Below, piece by piece: positions 13,392 to 19,700 of a stretch of 22,432 bases of DNA. Position numbers and translations under genes: made by a program. Position 1 is the stretch's first letter. Every line of letters starts with the position of its first letter. The notes under the pieces were generated by a model. It did not search any database. It saw only the letters and a program-made list of their open reading frames with translations, and had not been told where the DNA came from. Source of the stretch: a virus. The stretch covers positions 1 through 22,432 of the IMG/VR virus record IMGVR_UViG_3300032213_000378, one strand, 5' to 3'.

Positions 13392-13664
13392 ATGTCCTAT
13401 GGTTACAGCCAACGCTTAGTAGACGCAATCCAAAACGATACTTCTTCTAAGTCGTTGGATGTGGCTTTAGGAAAGTTCCTACTCCGTAACAATATTCCGG
13501 TTGCCGAAGCATCAGAAGCTTTAGGGGTAAGTCGAATGACGATTTACAACTGGCTGATGGGGGAGACCCACCCCTCAAGAGAAAACGGTACTCGGATTAT
13601 TGGATGGATGAGAACTTACAAAAAAGCCCAAAGAAACGCAAAAACAAAAAATGTCCCACTTTGA
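13392..13664 (+). CDS. Cro/XRE-type helix-turn-helix protein (90 aa)
   Basis: The ATG at 13392 is used; the open frame from 13371 would run into the SSB-like gene. No strong SD is visible. The HTH is VAEASEALGVSRMTIYNWLMG followed by ETHPSRENG, a clear Cro/XRE-like DNA-binding fold. The C-terminal tail is lysine-rich. In phages such proteins act as Cro-like repressors or transcription switches and bind palindromic operators as dimers. It is a candidate reader of either palindrome class described here, but this is an inference. It overlaps the primase-helicase start by 14 bases. Confidence 0.8.
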   Translation: MSYGYSQRLVDAIQNDTSSKSLDVALGKFLLRNNIPVAEASEALGVSRMTIYNWLMGETHPSRENGTRIIGWMRTYKKAQRNAKTKNVPL

Positions 13665-16491
13665 CCTACTAGACGCAGTACTACCCACAGAAGGTCGGTA
13701 CTGTGTGTTTGGGCTAGGGAAGTATCCAGATCAGAAGTTTTACGATACAAGAGCAGAAGTAGATGAGCAGATTGAGACGCTAGTACAGGCTAAGTTTGAT
13801 GTGTTTTTTGGCTGTGCCAAGTTTGGCCCACTCAACAACCGCACACATGAAAATGTAGCGCATGTTCGCGCACTGTGGATGGATATTGATTGCGGCCCCA
13901 CAAAGGCCGTACCCGATGAAAAGGGAGTTATCAAAGGTTATATTGACCAAGCCACAGGTCTTGCCGAGTTTAAAAAGTTCTGCAAAAACGTAGGGTTACC
14001 GCAACCAATTTTGGTTAGTTCAGGCTACGGCATCCACGCATACTGGTTGCTTGAAGAGACCTTAACTCGCACAGATTGGGAACCCCTTGCAAACCGCCTT
14101 CGTGAGTTGTGCGTAGAGCAAGGATTCATTGTCGACCCTGCTGTATTTGAAGCATCCAGAGTACTGCGTGTCCCCGGCACATACAACTTTAAAGCTGAAC
14201 CAGTAGAAGTAACGGTTCTCAACGAAGTCACTCAGCGTATGACCTACGCACAAGTGAAAGAGCTACTCGGCGCACCCGACCCTGAACCGGAAGACGAGCG
14301 GCCAGACTTTATCCCGCGCACCATGAGTCCTTTGATGGAATCAGTGATGCAGAATAAAGTTAAGCGATTCAAAACAATAATGATGAAGTCAGCGCAGGGT
14401 GAAGGTTGTAACCAACTTCTGCACTGCTACGAAAATCAAGCCACACTCGACTACAACTTATGGCGCTCAGCGCTTTCAATTGCAACTTTTTGCATTGACC
14501 GAGATTCCGCAATACATAAAATGTCTGCGGAGCATCCCGACTACGACCGATTTAAAACTGAATATAAAGTTGACGATCTGCAACGCACGGGTGGGCCGCA
14601 TCACTGCGCTACCTTTGAGAAGCAGAACCCCACAGGTTGTGAAGGGTGTAAACACAAGGGCAAGATCAAGTCACCAATCATGCTTGGTGTGGAGATTGAA
14701 GAAGCCGAAGACGAAGATTACGATGTTGTAATCGAAGCCGAGGATGGTGAGGTTGAGACTGTACGCATACCTGAGTACCCATTCCCATTTTTCAGGGGTA
14801 AAAACGGCGGCATTTACCGCAGGCCCGCAACTGACGAAGCAGAACCAGACCTTGTGTATGAGCATGATCTATACATCATCAAGCGGCTAACCGACCCCGA
14901 TATTGGGGAGACATTGCTATTCCGATTGCACCTACCCATGGATGGCATGAAAGAGTTTGCAATCCCACTCGGAGTCCTTTCATCAAAAGACAAACTGCGG
15001 GAAGCATTAGCGGCCAAGGGTGTGGGCTTGTTTAGTAAGCAAGTTGACCTCATGTGCGTGTATGTGATTACGGCAGTTAAAAATTTACAAGTTATGCGGA
15101 GAGCAGATATTATGAGAACACAATTTGGTTGGGTTGATAACGACAGCAAGTTTATTCTTGGCGATAGAGAGATCACAAAAGACGGCGTGTATTACAGCCC
15201 GCCCTCACACATTACAAAGTCGGTAGCTGAACACCTTAACGAACATGGCGACTTTGATAAGTGGAAAGAAGTCTTCAACATGTACGCACAGCCCGGCCTT
15301 GAGCCACATGCTTTTGCGGCACTGACAGCGTTTGGTTCACCACTGTTGAAATTTACAGGTATGTCTGGCGCAATCATTAATTTGATCCACAGTAGCTCAG
15401 GCTCAGGTAAGTCGACAGCCTTGTTTATGTGTAACAGCGTATGGGGCCACCCAGTTAAGAACGCCTCGATCTGGAAGGATACGTTCAACGCAAAGATGCA
15501 CAGGCTTGGTGTGATGAACAACCTGCCTAATACCATTGACGAGATTACGAACACCAGCCCTACGGAGTTCTCTGATTTGTCGTACAGCATTTCGCAGGGT
15601 CGGGGCAAGAACAAGATGCGTGGCTCGGTCAACGAGGAGCGTGTCAATTTGACTAGCTGGAATGGCATGACTTTAACGTCCTCAAACGCTAGCTTCTACC
15701 AAAAGCTTGGCGCGGCCAAGGATTCCCCCGATGGTGAGTCTATGCGTCTACTTGAGTATGAGATCAAGCCTAACAACCTGATTGATGTGCAGGTAGGTAA
15801 GCAGATGTTTGACCACCAACTGCGTGAGAACTATGGGTTTGCCGGTGAGATTTATGCCCAGTGGCTTGTCAACAACTTGGAAGACGCCAAAGACTTGGTG
15901 CGTCAGATTCAGGCCAAACTCGATAAGGAAGTTAAGTTCACACAGCGTGAGCGTTTCTGGTCAGCCGTAGCCGCATGTAACATTGCCGGTGGTTTGATTG
16001 CCAAGAACTTGCAACTGCACGACTATGATATGAAGCTAGTCTACACATGGTTAGTGGGTATGCTTGGCGAGATGCGTGAAGACGTAAAGCCACCAATCAG
16101 CAACCCCGCCTCTACCCTTGGCGAATTCATCAACGGCAACATGAACCACGCTTTGGTTGTGAACGGCGAGAATGACGCACGAAGCAACATGATCCCTATG
16201 CCGACTATGGAGCCACGAGGCGAGTTGTTCATACGCTACGAGCCAGACACCAAGCTGTTATGGATTGCGGCCAAATCATTTAAAGACTTTTGCGTTGAGC
16301 GCCAGATTAACTACAAAGATATACTCCGCGAGTTAAAAGAAGCCAATGTATTTAAAGAAGCAGTCAACAAGCGTATGGCTAAGGGTATGAAAGTTGTGTC
16401 CCCCGCAGTACGTGCCCTGATGTTTGATGCGTCTCAAGCTGATTTTATTCACATAGAAACCCCCGATGAAAATCGAGACAGTTCACTATGA
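13651..16491 (+). CDS. AEP-type primase fused to DUF927-like helicase (946 aa)
   Basis: This is the largest replication protein, from ATG 13651; no clear SD is present. The N-terminal part has archaeo-eukaryotic-type primase signatures: LWMDIDCG (D78, D80), SGYGIHAYW (H129) and RVLRVPGTYNF. A cysteine cluster follows around HHCATFEKQNPTGCEGCKHK, probably zinc-binding. The C-terminal half carries a Walker A (SSGSGKST, K587) and Walker B (IDEITN, D630-E631) in a context matching DUF927-type helicase ATPases. Together it can make primers and unwind DNA, so it would take the place of separate DnaG- and DnaB-like proteins, none of which appear in this window. It likely partners with the Leu762-type polymerase. 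Confidence 0.88.
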   Translation: MSHFDLLDAVLPTEGRYCVFGLGKYPDQKFYDTRAEVDEQIETLVQAKFDVFFGCAKFGPLNNRTHENVAHVRALWMDIDCGPTKAVPDEKGVIKGYIDQATGLAEFKKFCKNVGLPQPILVSSGYGIHAYWLLEETLTRTDWEPLANRLRELCVEQGFIVDPAVFEASRVLRVPGTYNFKAEPVEVTVLNEVTQRMTYAQVKELLGAPDPEPEDERPDFIPRTMSPLMESVMQNKVKRFKTIMMKSAQGEGCNQLLHCYENQATLDYNLWRSALSIATFCIDRDSAIHKMSAEHPDYDRFKTEYKVDDLQRTGGPHHCATFEKQNPTGCEGCKHKGKIKSPIMLGVEIEEAEDEDYDVVIEAEDGEVETVRIPEYPFPFFRGKNGGIYRRPATDEAEPDLVYEHDLYIIKRLTDPDIGETLLFRLHLPMDGMKEFAIPLGVLSSKDKLREALAAKGVGLFSKQVDLMCVYVITAVKNLQVMRRADIMRTQFGWVDNDSKFILGDREITKDGVYYSPPSHITKSVAEHLNEHGDFDKWKEVFNMYAQPGLEPHAFAALTAFGSPLLKFTGMSGAIINLIHSSSGSGKSTALFMCNSVWGHPVKNASIWKDTFNAKMHRLGVMNNLPNTIDEITNTSPTEFSDLSYSISQGRGKNKMRGSVNEERVNLTSWNGMTLTSSNASFYQKLGAAKDSPDGESMRLLEYEIKPNNLIDVQVGKQMFDHQLRENYGFAGEIYAQWLVNNLEDAKDLVRQIQAKLDKEVKFTQRERFWSAVAACNIAGGLIAKNLQLHDYDMKLVYTWLVGMLGEMREDVKPPISNPASTLGEFINGNMNHALVVNGENDARSNMIPMPTMEPRGELFIRYEPDTKLLWIAAKSFKDFCVERQINYKDILRELKEANVFKEAVNKRMAKGMKVVSPAVRALMFDASQADFIHIETPDENRDSSL

Positions 16492-16660
16492 GGTTAACTG
16501 GGCTAAGTTCCGCAAAGGGTACTCGTTTTTTGTACCCTGCATTGATACGGCAAAAGCTAAATCAGAACTTAACCGAGTAGCCCGCCGGTTAAAAATGAAT
16601 TTACTTACCAAAGTAGTCATAGAAGACGGCATAAAAGGTTTGCGAGTGTGGAGGCTTTAA
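16466..16660 (+). CDS. Small conserved phage protein, unknown function (64 aa)
   Basis: It starts at ATG 16466, overlapping the primase-helicase gene by 26 bases, with no strong SD. The sequence VNWAKFRKGYSFFVPCIDT and KVVIEDGIKGLRVWR resembles a short family found after phage replicative genes, which begins with a WxKFxxGxSFF(I/V)PC core. The function is not known. It is the last plus-strand gene and is followed by two terminators. Confidence 0.7.
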   Translation: MKIETVHYEVNWAKFRKGYSFFVPCIDTAKAKSELNRVARRLKMNLLTKVVIEDGIKGLRVWRL

Positions 16661-16672
16661 GCTAAACTCAAG

Positions 16673-16703
16673 TTGTCGGGAAGCAGTTGCCGACGATTTT
16701 TTT
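16673..16703 (+). terminator. Intrinsic terminator 1 of the plus-strand replication transcript
   Basis: GTCGG (16675-16679) pairs with CCGAC (16690-16694), extendable by two weaker pairs (T-G, T-A). The 10-base loop is followed by seven T residues (16697-16703). It lies 13 bases after the last plus-strand stop. Confidence 0.78.
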
Positions 16704-16719
16704 GGTTGCCCTCCTTTTA

Positions 16720-16747
16720 CCCCCGGCTAATCCCCGGGGGTTTTTTT
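16720..16747 (+). terminator. Intrinsic terminator 2 of the plus-strand replication transcript
   Basis: A strong 7-bp stem CCCCCGG/CCGGGGG with a 7-base loop, then seven T residues (16741-16747). The T-run enters the stop codon of the convergent minus-strand gene. On the minus strand neither hairpin is followed by a T-tract, so these work mainly for plus-strand transcription. Confidence 0.86.
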
Positions 16748-19700
16748 ATTTCCTATTAGAGGCCATGTTTTCTAAGTTTATTTTGCGCACTTCTTCTTCA
16801 CGCTTACGCAAATCTTCTCTAGATTTAAGCATACCCTTGCTAATTAGCGCATCATTGTGTTTGTCAAGTTCAATACCACGCCAAGATTTGTCTCTAGCTT
16901 TATCGCGTGTTTGGAGGGATTGAGCTACTTGTGAAAGGTCAATGCGCATTGTTGGATACATTGTGTTAAACGTATCAACTTCTTTCTCAACCTTCTTGTA
17001 GCCTTCCAAATCATTTTTGCGGTGGTAGCGATCAAGGTCGTTTAACAAACCAGTGCGTTCGTTTTCAACACGTTTCATCACTGCTGTTAGCTTAAAGTTA
17101 ACTGCTTGTGCATTAGCTAATGGAGCCGACCGCAACCCAATTGCTTGCGCATACAAGTCCCATTTAGAAAACGCTTCTTTACTTGCAATCTCAGTACCTT
17201 TGTTATCTTTAGCGCCTTCTTCACTGTACCGTTGAGCAACTAAGATGTTACGAGCAATGGCAGGGGCCACTTTTTCTAAGCCCTTTTGCGAATCGCCATG
17301 GGCAAACGCATCATACGCATCCATCCAGCTTAGAACCATGTTTGCAGCAGGGCCAGCACGCTCCAACGCCCGCGCTAAAAATTCTTCACGGGAAGTTTGA
17401 GTTTCTTTTACGTCACGGAAGAACATGTTGTTCAAAGATAGACGGCTAGAGAAATCAACACCCGTTAACTTATTGAGTACACCTTTAGCCGCCAGATCAC
17501 TTAAGTCGCCAAGGTTGTACCCGCCAATAGTTACATTGCCCAACTGTTCTGGCAAATAGATTTGCGTAAACCATGTGTCGCGGTCAAGGTCTTTAAGTTC
17601 TTGTGGGCGCTTTTTATCTTCCCATGCAAAACTTAGCAACGCCATAACAACGCTATACATAGGCAGTGCGGTAATGCCGCCAAGCAGTGCAGTACTGCTT
17701 AATGTGCCAAAGAAAATCTTAAAGGCTTCTAACCTACCCGCACCATCCAACCCAGCAATCATGCGGTAGAAGTTACGGATTAACAACGTCATAATATTTA
17801 TTGCATACGTCGTAAACTGCAATGCAAGCCTACCACCGGGGGCTTTCATCAACGGAGACTTAGCGTAGTCGGCAAAGTTACCTTGCGATTCGTTGGTATC
17901 AAGAACAGCGTTATCTACGGACTGCTCAGGCGATCTACCCTTCTTGCGGTTAAGGCGGTACGAAGCAATCCAAACAACTTCGCGTGCAATGCGGTCGGCA
18001 GAGTGAAGCAAACCAAAAGTCATGGATGCAGCCGCAACTTTAACTTTTTCTGTCTTAGACATTACCTCTTCGGTAGACTTAACATTGAACTCAAATAACT
18101 CACTTGCGTAAGTAGATGACGTTACCGCCCGCAGTCGCATCTGTTTGACCGCCCACTTTTCTTCTTCATTAAGATTAAGTGCTTTTGAGTTTTCAATGGT
18201 TGGCATTACCCATGCCGTAGAACCATCAAGGCGTTTTTTAGTGACCGCGTACTCATCCCAAAACGCCGACATCTTGCCAAGCTCGTAGGCAGATTCCTTA
18301 TAGCCGTACCTTGCCCCCAAAATAACAGCGCCCGTTTGAACAATACTAATTGGTTGGATAAGTGCGGTAGAAGGGCCAGACAAATAAGTAATAGCCGACA
18401 ACCTATTCATAATGGTTGCAAACGTATCAAACCCACCACGCTCTCTTGGGTTTAGTTCCGATACAACTCGACGCTCCATGTCGTCAATAAACACTTCAAC
18501 TTCAGGTCTGCCTTTAGCCGAATCCCTTGCAGCAGAAATAGAAAGGCGTAATTGAGGGCCATACTTTAGCCTTGACAGTTGCACTGCCATCTTGACGGAA
18601 GTTTCATTAAAGCCACGCAATACGTCCGTGCTAAAACCCGTAATGTTTTGACGTTCAACAAACTGCCCACGGAAAGAATTCTCTGGCATTGTGCGCAGGT
18701 ACAACTCGTATACGGAGTCTTTTAAATTCTCTTTAGCTTTGGGGTCAGTGTCTTTAACGGCTTCGATTGCGGCAAACACATCTTTAAGCAAGTCACTCTT
18801 TTGGTAGGTAGTCTTGCGCAAATCAGCAATGTTGTTGCCGGTAATAATGTCGCCTTTGGGGATGCCATCCGCTACAAACTGTTCAGCCAATGCGTCCCGC
18901 TCAGTCATAGATGGGCGCATCCAAAACTCTCGTTCACCGCCTAATCCTTTTTTAACCGATAGAAAATATGGGCCTTCGCGGGTCAAAGCAAAGTACGGCG
19001 TAATACGTTTGCTGGCTTCATAGATTTGTTTAATCCGCGCCATAATGAGCGCTTTGCCGTCTTCTGGAATGTTCTCGGCATTGATACTTTCTTCAAGCAA
19101 AAACATGTAGTAGTCGGTCATGTCGTTGAGGTGATCGCGCATCTCTGTGTACACACGTTTACCGTCGGATGTTAAACCGTTAAACATCTTGTCTAGGGTT
19201 GCGCTGCGGCGAGTAGCGCTCTTGTCGGCGGGGTCAATTCTTTGCAATGTTGACGCAAGGGCTACGTCTTGAATTCTCTTCATCTCACCGGGGTGCTTTG
19301 CAAATACGCGCATAGCATCAGTGCTTATATCCGCAGCGGCTTCCATAAGAATCTGTGTCATACCCGTCATTTTTTGCATTAATACATTTGTATTGGCTAG
19401 CTCAGGTACATAGTAGGAACCCCAACTTGCGGCAACATCAATATGCAACGGCACTAACACCGCTTGCATTTGCTTCCTGTCCATGGATTTCCATAGACGA
19501 TTAAGCGCTGGCAAAATCTTTTTAGGATCACGCAATGAGTTAAGTAGAGAAGCGTTTTTAGCAATCTCTTCTGCATCCCTGCTTCTTTGTATTTGGTCAA
19601 GGTGGTATTGCACCCGCTCTTCAATGTCGGCTTGTGTTTCCTGTATCACATTAGTGGATTCCACCGGCATCTTAGGCGTCTGAGTGTAGATTTTGCCGAC

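Noticed and set aside
15192-15668. 158-aa open frame on the minus strand
   Set aside because: It lies fully inside the primase-helicase gene over its Walker A/B region, and shows no domain or SD. It is a shadow of the real frame.
17111-17122. CATTAGCTAATG palindrome in the giant gene
   Set aside because: Perfect 12-bp palindromes are expected several times by chance in a window of this size, and it is not repeated.
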